Source: Clostridiales bacterium UBA1742
Lineage (GTDB): Bacteria; Bacillota; Clostridia; TANB77; CAG-508
Assembly (NCBI GenBank): GCA_002314935.1
Contig: DCHW01000028.1
Span: forward strand, 1-46,673
Direction: 5' to 3'
Length of the DNA: 46,673 bases
Below the pieces are notes generated by a model, which saw nothing but the letters and a program-made list of their open reading frames with translations, was not told the origin of the DNA and did not search any database. A program made the position numbers and the translations under genes. Shown piece by piece: positions 9,683-19,701 of the stretch (position 1 is the first letter of the stretch; every line of letters begins with the position of its first letter).

Positions 9683-10808
9683 TTACATTCTATTGTGAAG
9701 AACTCTTTTTATTTCATCATAAATTCGTTCTTCTACATTTGGTATATCTATTTTTTTAGCATTTTCTCCCATTTTCTTTAATGTAGCTTTATCTTTTAAT
9801 AACACATTAATCATCTGTGATAATGCTTCCCAATTTAAATCTTTATCTAATATAATTTTGGCAGCACCAACATTTTCTAAAACCTTTGCATTATATTCTT
9901 GATGATTTTCTGTTGCAAATGGAAATGGAATAAATATTGCGGGCTTTCCAATTTTAGCAATTTCTGTTATAGTCATTGCCCCACTTCTAGATATAATTAT
10001 ATCAGAAATTCTCATTACTTCTTCCATATTATATATATATGGTATTATTTTAAAATTTTCTATTTTTGTTATATCAATTTCTTCTTTTTCTAGCTCTTTT
10101 TTGATTATATCATACTGTTTAGGCCCGAGAAGCCCAAATTATTTGATAATTATAATGTGGTCCTGCTTTTATTGCATCAATAAAAGTCTTATTTATTGAT
10201 TTGGCTCCTTGACTGCCTCCAAATACAAGTATTGTTGGTAAATCTAATTCTAATTCCAACTTAAATTTTATCTTATTTAATTCTTCGTTTGTTAAATTTT
10301 TTCCTGTTATTTTAGTAGGTGTTCCTGTTACAACAATATTTTTGGCCTTAGAAATTCTTTTTTTAGCATCCTCAAATCCTAACAATACAGTATCTACTTT
10401 TGGTGCCAATGCTTTAACTGCAATTCCTGGAAAAGCATTACTTTCATGTAATATTGTTGGTATTTTATATTTTTTTGCAGCTAATATTGTTGGCCCACAA
10501 ATAAATCCACCAGTACCAATTACAACATCTGGTCTAAAATTTTTTACAATTTTTTTAGTTTTTCCAAATCCTTTAAGTGTTTTACACAAATTCTTAATAT
10601 TCGAAAAATTTAATTTTCTATTTAAACCATAAGCTTCTATTGTTTTTAATTTAAACCCTGCTCTCGGAACCAAATCATTTTCTATTCCCCTTGTTGTACC
10701 TATAAACATTATGTCTGAATCTGGATTCTCTTTTTTTATTTTATTTGCAATTGCAATTCCCGGATTTATATGTCCTCCAGTTTGAGCAGCAGCAATAATA
10801 ACTTTCAT
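9683..10808 (-). CDS. murG: MurG N-acetylglucosaminyl transferase, read through one CGG frameshift
   Basis: 374 aa after skipping one C, the normal family length. MurG adds GlcNAc to lipid I to make lipid II at the inner membrane face. The N-terminal domain shows AAAQTGGHINPGIAIA (the acceptor glycine loop) and GTGGFICGPTILAAK. The C-terminal domain shows ISRSGAMTITEIAKIGKPAI and PFPFATENHQEYNAKVL, the UDP-GlcNAc site. In the zero frame the protein stops two codons after the CGG at 10125-10127 (WASRA, stop). In the +1 frame it continues WASGPKQYDIIKKELEKEE and joins the second half without a gap. MurG is normally an essential single-copy gene, so this is unlikely to be a pseudogene. It lies 18 bp after ftsW. 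Confidence 0.93.
10125..10127 (-). other. CGG +1 frameshift site 2 (murG)
   Basis: Context TCT-CGG-GCC-TAA in the zero frame. Skipping C gives TCT-GGG-CCT-AAA-CAG, i.e. Ser-Gly-Pro-Lys-Gln, which matches the conserved WA(S/T)GP region of MurG. Confidence 0.85.
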
Positions 10809-10826
10809 TTTTCCTCCTATAAAATC

Positions 10827-11985
10827 TTAAATTTTTTGGATATGTCTTGAAATATTTAATAATATACCTACAGACCAAAGCAATATAATAAGTGAGGTTC
10901 CTCCATAACTGAAAAATGGTAATGCCATACCTGTTACAGGCATTGAAGATGTTACAACTGCTATATTAATAATTGCTTGTAATCCAATTAGTGAAGTTAT
11001 TCCAACAGCTAATAAACTTCCAAACATATCTGGTGCCTTCATTGCAATAATTATACCTCTCCATATAAATATAGCAAATAAAATTATAACTGCCATACAT
11101 CCAACAAACCCTAATTCTTCAGCTAAAACTGCAAATATAAAATCATTATGTGGTTCTGATATATATAAATATTTTTGTTTACTATTTCCGAAGCCCAACT
11201 CCAAAAAGTCCACCAGATCCAATTGCATATAAACTTTGAATTATTTGCCAACCTGACCCCTGTGCATCAGCCCAAGGATTTAAAAAAGCTGTTATTCTAG
11301 TTAATCTAAAACTTCCTTTATCAAAATATTTTGCAAGTACATACATGCCTCCAATTAGCCCTGTTCCACCTAAGGTTCCACATGTTGCAAAATAAGAAAA
11401 TCTTGAACCTGCAATTAACATCATAATAGAAACAACTGCAATAATTATGATTGATGCACTAAAATGTGATTGTACAACTAATAATATAATTACTGCAATT
11501 CCAGCATAAATTAATGGTTTAACAAATCCCTTACCTAATTTTCTTAAATCATCTTTATGTTTTGTAAGATATTCTGCATAGAATATTATTAATCCCATTT
11601 TAGTTAATTCTGATGGTTGAAAAGATGAAACCAAAGGTAAATTAATCCATCTTTTAGCACCATTTACCGTTCTTCCAAGACCTGGTACCAAAACCAATAA
11701 TAATACCACAATTGATATAAAATAAGAAATTTTATAAAAATTCTTGTATTTTCTATAATCTATTTTAGAAATTACTAACATACCTATTATGCCAATTACA
11801 GCACTAAAAGCTTGTTTTCTAACATATGTATAACTACTTCCAGTTATTGCAAGTGAAGATGGTGAACTAGCAGACAATACCATAGTTATTCCTAAAGCTA
11901 ATAATAGTAATACTGTTACACATAATCCAAAATCAAATGAATTAATTTTTTCTTTGTTTTTACGTTTCAAACTTATTTCCCCCAA
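10827..11985 (-). CDS. ftsW: FtsW/SpoVE (SEDS) peptidoglycan polymerase, read through one CGG frameshift
   Basis: 385 aa after skipping one C. SEDS proteins polymerise lipid II together with a class B PBP. About ten membrane segments are visible. Family landmarks are GLGRTVNGAKRWINLP, QPSELTKMGLIIFYAEYL, IGSGGLFGVGLGNSKQKYL, PEPHNDFIF-like SEPHNDFIFAVLAEELGF and PFFSYGGTSLI. The zero frame ends at GVGLRK-stop; the +1 frame gives GVGLGNSKQKYL, the conserved loop. Two overlapping ORFs seen here are one gene split at the CGG. With only one SEDS gene in view, FtsW and SpoVE cannot be told apart. Confidence 0.92.
11188..11190 (-). other. CGG +1 frameshift site 3 (ftsW)
   Basis: Context CTT-CGG-AAA-TAG in the zero frame. 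Skipping C gives CTT-GGA-AAT-AGT, i.e. Leu-Gly-Asn-Ser, restoring the GLGNSKQK loop. Confidence 0.85.
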
Positions 11986-11993
11986 GTTTTATA

Positions 11994-12974
<981 letters not shown>

Positions 12975-13006
12975 GTTTCTTCCCCCTTATTATTTTTGTA
13001 TATTTA

Positions 13007-14470
13007 CTATCCAATTATTTTTCTTACTATTTTTCTTTCATCAAATGAAATTTTTTCTCCATTTATTTCTTGGTATGTTTCATGTCCTTTTCCTGCTAAT
13101 ACAATAATATCATTTTTAGTTGCCATATCTATTGCTTTTTTTATAGCATCTTTTCTATCTACTATTACAGTATATTTTCCATTAGTTTTTTTCATACCAT
13201 TTTCTATTTCTTTTACAATGTCTTCTGGTTTTTCTGTTCTTGGATTATCTGAAGTAATTATTGTAAAATCAGCTATACTTCCAGAAATTTCACCCATTAT
13301 TGGTCTTTTACCAGAATCTCTATCTCCACCACAACCAAATACAGAAATAACGTTTCCTCTTGTATAAGTTTTTACTGCAGACAAAATGTTTTTTAGGCTT
13401 TCTGGTGAATGTGCATAATCTATCATTATTGTTAATCCCTTTTTGTTCTCAACTAGTTCACTTCTTCCAGGAACCTTTACTTCTAACAAAGCTTCTTTTA
13501 TTTTCTCAGTAGTTACTCCAAACTTAGAAGCTACGCTTATTGCAGCTAATGAATTATACACACTAAATCTACCAGGTATATCTGTTTTTACTCTTTCATT
13601 TCTATTATTTATTTTTACTTTAAAATCAACACTAGCATTAGTTACAGTTATATCTTTTGCCAACAAATCAGTTGTATTATCTATTCCATAAGTTTTTATT
13701 TCACAATTTGTTGCTAATTTTTTTACCTTATTTACTTTAAAGTCATCAGCATTTATAAATCCGTATTTACACATATCAAATAATTTTAATTTAGAATTAA
13801 AATAATCCTCCATGTCTGGATGTTCTTTTGGACTTATATGATCTTCAGAAAAGTTTGTAAACACTCCTATATTAAAATTGCATCCTTCCACTCTATGTAA
13901 TTTTAAACTTTGAGATGATACCTCCATTATAACAGTATCTACTTTTTCTTCTACCATTTCACTAAATATTTTTTGTAATTCTAAACTTTCTGGAGTTGTT
14001 CTTGAACTTTCTCCAAGGCATTTATCTCCTATATAATTTGCAACAGTTCCAATTAATCCAACTTTTTGTCCATGTTTTTCCAAAATAGATTTTAACATAA
14101 AACTTGTAGTTGTTTTCCCCTTAGTTCCTGTTATTCCAATTAATTTAAATTTTGATGATGGATTTCCATAAAAATTAGATGCAATTTTTGCCATGGCACT
14201 TCTAGTATTTGGTGCAACAATGACAGTTAAGCTTGTTGTAATTCTTGCTTTTTTAGTTTCTTCCAAGTCATCAACTAAAATTGCTTTTGCCCCATTTTCT
14301 ATAGCACTATTAATAAATTTATGTCCATCTTGTTCAAATCCCTTTATAGCAATAAACAATCCACCTTTTTCAACAGTTCTAGAATCATGAGTTATACTTG
14401 TTATATCTAAATCTAAATTTCCTGTAGCTCTTAAACCTTCAATTCCTACTAATAATTTTTTTAGTTCCAT
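13007..14470 (-). CDS. murE: UDP-MurNAc-tripeptide synthetase MurE
   Basis: 487 aa. MurE adds the third stem-peptide residue to UDP-MurNAc-dipeptide with ATP. The ATP loop is GITGTKGKTTTSFML. The segment TSDNPRTEKPEDIV holds the DNPR motif associated with meso-diaminopimelate specificity, so the wall is probably DAP-type. C-terminal VLAGKGHETYQ is the usual end signature. murF and murD, often found in this cluster, are absent between murE and murG. The gene is intact. Confidence 0.96.
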   Translation of the reverse strand: MELKKLLVGIEGLRATGNLDLDITSITHDSRTVEKGGLFIAIKGFEQDGHKFINSAIENGAKAILVDDLEETKKARITTSLTVIVAPNTRSAMAKIASNFYGNPSSKFKLIGITGTKGKTTTSFMLKSILEKHGQKVGLIGTVANYIGDKCLGESSRTTPESLELQKIFSEMVEEKVDTVIMEVSSQSLKLHRVEGCNFNIGVFTNFSEDHISPKEHPDMEDYFNSKLKLFDMCKYGFINADDFKVNKVKKLATNCEIKTYGIDNTTDLLAKDITVTNASVDFKVKINNRNERVKTDIPGRFSVYNSLAAISVASKFGVTTEKIKEALLEVKVPGRSELVENKKGLTIMIDYAHSPESLKNILSAVKTYTRGNVISVFGCGGDRDSGKRPIMGEISGSIADFTIITSDNPRTEKPEDIVKEIENGMKKTNGKYTVIVDRKDAIKKAIDMATKNDIIVLAGKGHETYQEINGEKISFDERKIVRKIIG

Positions 14471-14601
14471 TTTTTCTCCTTAATAGTGAAATTCACTTAA
14501 GTCAATAAATTTATTATCAAACATTACTTAACATTCAATAATCTACTTGTATTATATATTTTTTTTTATCATTTGTATAGTAAATTTAAAAATTTTATTA
14601 A

Positions 14602-14874
14602 TTATTTTAATAATACCTTTGAATTAGAATTTATCTGTATTCCGTTTTTTGGTATTTGCTCAACAACTATACTTTCTAACTCTATATTTTCATCTATTTG
14701 CACTTCTAATCCCAATTCATTTAAAATTTTTTTGGCTTCTGTAAATGTTAATCCTTCTATATTTGGAACCTCTATAGTTTCTGTAATATCATTATTTTCT
14801 CTTTTTACTTCTAAATAAGGTAGCACTTCACTTAACACTTGAGATGCTATTGGAGCTGCAACACCTCCTCCTTG
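14602..14874 (-). pseudogene. 3' end of a class B penicillin-binding protein gene (PASTA domain), severed by the ICE
   Basis: Reading on the minus strand from about 14874, the peptide QGGGVAAPIASQVLSEVL is the block that normally follows the transpeptidase domain of SpoVD/FtsI-type PBPs. It is followed by a PASTA domain (VPNIEGLTFTEAKKILNELG) ending at 14602. Upstream of QGGGVAAP the match to PBPs stops and the ICE end begins. The catalytic part should lie beyond the other end of the ICE, outside this window. Its place just before murE is the normal position of ftsI/spoVD. As it stands this remnant has no start codon of its own. Confidence 0.85.
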
Positions 14875-14882
14875 TATTATGA
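14866..14882. other. ICE attachment junction (left end)
   Basis: PBP homology ends at the Gln codon at 14872-14874. ICE-specific sequence begins within a few bases, and the first recombinase gene ends 65 bp away. The exact core cannot be fixed without the right end of the element. Confidence 0.6.
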
Positions 14883-14944
14883 GCCGTTTATTGCAGTTAA
14901 AATAGCTTTAAAAATAATTTAACAAAACTGCTAAATTTCAATGG

Positions 14945-16453
14945 TTACAGGCTAAATTCTATCTCTATTTTTAGATTAGAATAAACCTCTATTCTATTTA
15001 TAATTTCTTTTAAAAATTCATTTGTAATTTCTTTTCCGTCTTTAAAATCTTGTATGATTTTTCTTAACTTTTTTTCATCTAATTTATTTGTAGAAGTAGC
15101 AGATAGTATTTCAATTTCATTTTGGCATTCTAATATGTTTGCTTTTATTTTTGAATATTCAATTTTAAACTCATCAATACTAATCATATTATCACATTTT
15201 TTCTTATATAAAATGCTTTTCTTTCTTTCTAATTTGTCTATTTCATTTTTATAGTATTTTAGTTTATTCATTTCTTCGCTGTTTTCCTTATAATAGTCAA
15301 TTATTTTATTAGTACTTTCATCAATTTCTAATAATTCAAGTCTTTTTTTAACTTCTTCTATTACTATTTGATTTATATGTTTTTCATTTATTGAAGTTTT
15401 ATTTTTGCATTTATCTATCTCTTTATAAGCCTTACTACATTTAAAGCTACTGCTATCATATAAATATCTTTTTCTATCTGCTGACTTAAATAATTTATAT
15501 TGATATTTTCTTTTGCAATGTCCACAATAAACTAAATCTTTTAATAAAAATTCATATTTTGTACCACTTTGTTTTTTCTTGCTAGATTTTATCTCTTGCA
15601 CCTTATTAAATTGTTCTACACTTATTATGCCATCATGTGTGTTTTCTTTTATAATCCATGTATCTTTATTCTTATTCTTTTTACAAGTCTTTTTTAAATA
15701 ATCTGTTATGTATTTATTTTCTATTGTATTTCCACAATAAAACGGATTATTCAATATATCATTTATTGTTTCTGGACTCCACTTTTTAGTAGCATTTTTC
15801 ATTTTCAAATATCTACTTGGATTAATAACTTTTTTACTATTCAAAAATTCTGCAATTTTTCCACTTGTTGTACCATCTATATACATTTCATAAATCTGTT
15901 TAATAATTTGTTCAACTTTTTTATCAATTACAACTTTATGCTTATCATTACTATCTAATAAATAACCATAAGGTGTATGTGCTTCAACATATTGTCCAGA
16001 ATCCCTCATTGCTCTTTTATTAGCTCTTATTTTTTTTGAAATATCAGTAATATAATATTGATTTGCTATTCCACGAAGCATTATTGTATCATCTATTTCA
16101 TATCTATCTCCACTATCAATAAGTTCAGTTACAGATATAAATCTTACATCATTGTCTGGAAAAAATATTTCTGTGTACCATCCTGTTTTATTTTTATTAC
16201 GAGTCAATCTACTAATATCTTTGACTATTAACATATTGATAATGCCTCTTGATATATCTACCATCATTCTATCCAGTGCTGGTCTGCTATCTAATATTCC
16301 AGAATAACCATTATCAACATATTCTTTAACAATTTTGTATCCATTTTCTATTGCATAATTTGTTGTAATTTCTCGCTGTAGCTCTATACTATTATTATCT
16401 TCTATGTGTTCTCTTGATAATCTCAAATAAATTCCTGCTCTATACTCTTTCAT
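14945..16453 (-). CDS. large serine recombinase (integrase 1)
   Basis: A 502-aa site-specific recombinase. The N-terminal resolvase domain begins MKEYRAGIYLRLSREH, with the catalytic Ser in YLRLS, and the motif DISRLTRNKNKTGWY follows at about residue 79. The recombinase domain covers GYLLDSNDKHKVVIDKK to FYCGNTIENKY. A zinc ribbon (VYCGHCKRKY, then two later Cys) and a C-terminal coiled coil rich in Lys and Glu follow. It is the gene nearest the junction and 3 bp after the second recombinase, so the two probably act together in integration and excision. Intact. Confidence 0.93.
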   Translation of the reverse strand: MKEYRAGIYLRLSREHIEDNNSIELQREITTNYAIENGYKIVKEYVDNGYSGILDSRPALDRMMVDISRGIINMLIVKDISRLTRNKNKTGWYTEIFFPDNDVRFISVTELIDSGDRYEIDDTIMLRGIANQYYITDISKKIRANKRAMRDSGQYVEAHTPYGYLLDSNDKHKVVIDKKVEQIIKQIYEMYIDGTTSGKIAEFLNSKKVINPSRYLKMKNATKKWSPETINDILNNPFYCGNTIENKYITDYLKKTCKKNKNKDTWIIKENTHDGIISVEQFNKVQEIKSSKKKQSGTKYEFLLKDLVYCGHCKRKYQYKLFKSADRKRYLYDSSSFKCSKAYKEIDKCKNKTSINEKHINQIVIEEVKKRLELLEIDESTNKIIDYYKENSEEMNKLKYYKNEIDKLERKKSILYKKKCDNMISIDEFKIEYSKIKANILECQNEIEILSATSTNKLDEKKLRKIIQDFKDGKEITNEFLKEIINRIEVYSNLKIEIEFSL

Positions 16454-16456
16454 AAG

Positions 16457-18019
16457 TTATACCATATTAAAGACATCATATTTATAATTGATAAATACTT
16501 GATTATTATTATCTATTTGAATGTCATATATTATGTCTGATAATATCTCTTTCTTTAACCCTTTCATATTTAATACTTCTTGAACAATATTATTTAATTT
16601 ACTTTCACTTAAAACAGGTTTGTTCTTTTCCTCATTTTCTATTATTTCTATTTCTTTTTTTATTCTATCTCTTTGAATAGCTTTTTCTTTATAAAACATT
16701 TTGTAATCTTCTGTATCTAATATTTCATCTTTATAATCTGCATATAAATTTTTTATTTCCTCTTCTACTTTTTTTAGTTCTTTTTCTAATAAGATTTTAT
16801 TGTTAATTATTCCATTACATTGTTCTTCATAATTTTGCTTTCTTATCATATCTTTGATTTTTCCTCTATCAATTACTTTACTTATAGAATTATTTATGCT
16901 TTCTAATACAATGGTATTTAATACATCTTCATCAAATCCCCTACTGCCCTTAATACATTCTTTACCCTGATACCTTTTCATACCATTTAAACAGCAAATT
17001 TTTTTAGATTTTAATTCAGATTTATTATTTCGTTTATATTCCACTTTTAAACTCATTTTTGAGCCACACTCTTTGCATTTTACTAAACCATTTAATTCCC
17101 ATTCGTGTTTTTTCTTTTTAATTGTTTTATTCATACCTCTCATTCTCTGAACACTATTAAATAATTCTTCTGATATAATTGGCTCGTGTGTATTATAAAC
17201 AATTTTCCATTCTTCTCTTGGCATACATTTAACTTTTTTAGATTTATAACTTAAATTAATTCTTTTGCCATATTCAAGATGTCCTAAATAAACCTTATTT
17301 GAAAGTAATCTTCTTATTGTTTCTTCACGCCAACAATACCTTATTTCTCCATTGTATGTAGCATTATTTGGACTTGGTATTTTATCGTTTTGCAAACCTT
17401 TTATTATTTCTGATATACTTTTGCCACTATTGTATTCTTCAAAAATTCTTCTAACTATTCTAGCTTCTGACATATTTATTACTAATTTATGTTTGTCATC
17501 TTTACTCTTTTTATATCCATAAGGAGCTAGTGAGCCTAAAAACATTCCTTTTTCTTTTCTCGCCCATACACTAGATTTTATTTTTCTTGATATATCTTTA
17601 CTATACCAATCATTTATTAATGTTTTAAATTGAATCATATCATTGTTAGAGTTTTTTGTTCCTGTATCTACATTGTCCAAAACTGAAATATATCTAATAT
17701 TTCTTTCTAGGAAATACATTTCAATAAAGTAGTTTGCTTCAAAGCTATTTCTTGAAAGTCTTGATAAATCTTTTGTTATTATACTATTGACGGCACCATT
17801 CTCTATATCTTTAAGCATTCTTTGAAATGCAGGTCTATCAGTATTAAGTCCTGTATATCCATCATCTATATAATAATCAACAATATAAAAATCTTCTCCT
17901 AATTCTTCTATCTTTCGTTCTATAATATTTTTTTGACTAACTATACTATCACTTACATCTTTATCACCATCTTCCTGTGACAACCTTAAATAAGCTGCAA
18001 CTTTATATTTTTCATTCAT
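16457..18019 (-). CDS. large serine recombinase (integrase 2)
   Basis: A 520-aa protein of the same family as its neighbour but clearly diverged. The catalytic Ser is in AAYLRLSQEDG. DLSRLSRNSFEANYFIEMY is the resolvase-domain arginine block. The recombinase domain contains GYKKSKDDKHKLVIN and YLGHLEYGKRINLSYK. The zinc ribbon is KCKECGSKM with CCLNG and GKEC, followed by a coiled coil. Paired serine recombinases are known in Tn1549-related elements, where both can be needed. Intact, with no CGG on its coding strand that I could find. Confidence 0.92.
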   Translation of the reverse strand: MNEKYKVAAYLRLSQEDGDKDVSDSIVSQKNIIERKIEELGEDFYIVDYYIDDGYTGLNTDRPAFQRMLKDIENGAVNSIITKDLSRLSRNSFEANYFIEMYFLERNIRYISVLDNVDTGTKNSNNDMIQFKTLINDWYSKDISRKIKSSVWARKEKGMFLGSLAPYGYKKSKDDKHKLVINMSEARIVRRIFEEYNSGKSISEIIKGLQNDKIPSPNNATYNGEIRYCWREETIRRLLSNKVYLGHLEYGKRINLSYKSKKVKCMPREEWKIVYNTHEPIISEELFNSVQRMRGMNKTIKKKKHEWELNGLVKCKECGSKMSLKVEYKRNNKSELKSKKICCLNGMKRYQGKECIKGSRGFDEDVLNTIVLESINNSISKVIDRGKIKDMIRKQNYEEQCNGIINNKILLEKELKKVEEEIKNLYADYKDEILDTEDYKMFYKEKAIQRDRIKKEIEIIENEEKNKPVLSESKLNNIVQEVLNMKGLKKEILSDIIYDIQIDNNNQVFINYKYDVFNMV

Positions 18020-18129
18020 ATCTTAGCACCTCTTTCCATATTAAAGAGGTATATATATTTGATATTTTTATTTTAATTTATATTATTTCGTATTACCATT
18101 GTGCGATTTTTATTTTTGCATATTTATTT

Positions 18130-18273
18130 TTAATTCAATTTTGAGAGTGAATATTTACATAGTAAATTGTATAATCTTTCTTCGTTATTTGGATTTTCTA
18201 TACATCTAGTTATCACAGTATATTTTTTATCATTAATTTTATATATTTCAATCTTCTCTTTTTCTTGTGCCAT
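18130..18273 (-). CDS. small element protein, TnpW-like
   Basis: 47 aa, MAQEKEKIEIYKINDKKY to the end LLCKYSLSKLN, with a good AGGAGG ribosome binding site upstream on the minus strand. Short proteins of this type, just upstream of the recombinases, are annotated as TnpW in related elements. The resemblance here is in size, position and the pattern of a short charged N-terminus followed by KxYTV; it is a weak call. The function is unknown. Confidence 0.5.
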   Translation of the reverse strand: MAQEKEKIEIYKINDKKYTVITRCIENPNNEERLYNLLCKYSLSKLN

Positions 18274-18337
18274 AAATATATACACCTCCTAGTTCTCTTT
18301 AAAAATATTAGAAATGACTATAATTTATGCCACAGAA

Positions 18338-18724
18338 TTAAATCTTCTCCAATTTATTATCTACAAATTCAACTGCATTATCTGGTGAATGTAATCTCAT
18401 TACATATACAAACATATCTGTAATTTTTTCTTCAGTAAGTGAATTTCCTTCAAAGATAATGTTATTAAAAACTATATAACCATAAGCTATAACCTGTTCT
18501 ATTGATAAATTCCAATAATTTATTATTTTTTCTATTGATTTTACTTCTAATTTGTCCATTAAATCTTTCCTATTATTATTTTGTATAAGTTCTTTAATTA
18601 GTATATCTACTAATTTATCTACCTCTGTATTTGTAGATTTGCCAGTACTAATTACAAAATAAGCTAATGCTTCTTTTGGAGTATATTTTCTATTTATAAT
18701 TTCTTTTAGTTTTTTCATATTCAT
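18338..18724 (-). CDS. hypothetical protein of the ICE left arm
   Basis: A 128-aa soluble protein, MNMKKLKEIINRKYTPKEAL, predominantly helical by composition, with no membrane segment or signal peptide. I do not recognise a family. It is preceded by a terminator hairpin and a GAGGAAAT ribosome binding site, so it may be transcribed separately from the toxin gene or by read-through. Confidence 0.6.
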   Translation of the reverse strand: MNMKKLKEIINRKYTPKEALAYFVISTGKSTNTEVDKLVDILIKELIQNNNRKDLMDKLEVKSIEKIINYWNLSIEQVIAYGYIVFNNIIFEGNSLTEEKITDMFVYVMRLHSPDNAVEFVDNKLEKI

Positions 18725-18744
18725 ATTTCCTCATTCCTTTCAAA

Positions 18745-18781
18745 AAAGGAAATGAGTTCATATCTTGATCTCATTTCCTTT
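18745..18781 (-). terminator. rho-independent terminator after the MazF-type gene
   Basis: AAAGGAAATGAG / CTCATTTCCTTT (18745-18756, 18770-18781) is a perfect 12-bp stem. On the minus strand it is followed by a T-rich run. Confidence 0.8.
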
Positions 18782-18786
18782 ATTTT

Positions 18787-19149
18787 TTAAATACCTATTG
18801 CAATTGAAATTGCTTTGTTTATTTTTTGCATTGAGTTTTCTTGCAATTTTCCGACTTTTCTTATAAGTCGCCTTTTATCTATTACTCTTATCTGCTCTGT
18901 CAATGCTGTAGAATCATATTTTATTCCTTTAAATTTCTTTATCACTATATGTGTTGGCAATTTTACTTTTCTATCAATTTTCTTTGTTAGTGGAACTATA
19001 ATCACTGTATTTGCAAATTTATTTCCAATATCATTTTGAACTATTATTACTGGTCTTGTTCCTCCTTGTTCACTTCCTACTGCTGTATCTAAATTAGCAT
19101 AGAAAATATCGCCTCTATAATATTCATTTTCCACTTTTTTTGCCTCCAT
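18787..19149 (-). CDS. mazF: PemK/MazF family endoribonuclease toxin
   Basis: 120 aa. MazF toxins cut single-stranded RNA at short motifs. YYRGDIFYANLDTAVGSEQGG is the family start (shown to its 20-residue-level signature as RGDIFYANL and GSEQGG), followed by RPVIIVQND, NTVIIVPLT and ALTEQIRVIDKRRL, all conserved. No ribbon-helix-helix antitoxin gene is visible directly upstream. The preceding 55-aa ORF encodes a membrane-anchored peptide instead and overlaps the toxin start. MazF-like genes without an obvious antitoxin are common on Tn1549-type elements, where a regulatory role is possible. Confidence 0.85.
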   Translation of the reverse strand: MEAKKVENEYYRGDIFYANLDTAVGSEQGGTRPVIIVQNDIGNKFANTVIIVPLTKKIDRKVKLPTHIVIKKFKGIKYDSTALTEQIRVIDKRRLIRKVGKLQENSMQKINKAISIAIGI

Positions 19150-19291
19150 TTTTATATTGTTCTAAATATTTCATTTGTTCTTTATCTTCTAATTCTCTTT
19201 CATAATCTGATTTGCATTTACTTGCACCTAGAAAAATTAAATATGTAATTATAGCAAATACAAACATAATTATAAATATTATCTTTGTCAT
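19124..19291 (-). CDS. small membrane-anchored protein overlapping the toxin gene
   Basis: 55 aa: a single N-terminal hydrophobic segment (MTKIIFIIMFVFAIITYLIF), then a charged tail with SDYERELEDKEQMKYLEQY. The ribosome binding site is AAGGAG, 8 nt upstream. Its last 26 nt overlap the start of the MazF gene in another frame, so the two are translationally coupled. It does not look like a MazE antitoxin. I do not recognise a family. Confidence 0.6.
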   Translation of the reverse strand: MTKIIFIIMFVFAIITYLIFLGASKCKSDYERELEDKEQMKYLEQYKNGGKKSGK

Positions 19292-19309
19292 TTCTTCTAC
19301 TCCTTAATT

Positions 19310-19690
19310 GTAAGGGCTACCATATAAATACAGTAGCCCTGCATTCTCTATTCCTTCTTTTTATTCATCAAACGGCAATTAGCTAAAATGCTCCACAGGA
19401 CTTTCACCTACCTATCAGCGACAGGCTTGTACTCAATGCGTGGGACGGTTTTTTCTCGCTCGTGCTATGACTATACAAGTGTATCATTATACCTATTACC
19501 AATCTTCGCCTTATGAGTAGCTATCTCATATTTAAGTTAAGTAGTTTGTAAGGCTACTTATTAACTAGCTCCAGATAATAGGAATGTGTTTAATAAATTT
19601 TTATTCAATTTTCAAAGTTCATTTTTTATTGGGAATTTTTTAAGAAAATAATTCCCCCTACTCCTTCCGTGAAAAAGTAGAGGGTTTGTA
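19310..19690 (-). ncRNA. candidate structured RNA / long leader of the ICE regulatory region
   Basis: About 400 bp without a convincing ORF, clearly richer in G+C than the flanks. On the minus strand it holds several short stems: AAGTAG / CTACTT, ATGAG / CTCAT around an ATAGCTA loop, and GGGCTACTGTA / TATGGTAGCCC at 19312-19341. A central block near 19390-19480 (GTAGGTGAAAGTCCTGTGG, ACGAGCGAG, CCGTCCCACGC) reads like conserved structured RNA. I cannot name the class. It could be a 5' leader for the toxin operon or a separate RNA. Confidence 0.4.
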
Positions 19691-19701
19691 CGAAAAAAAT
19701 T

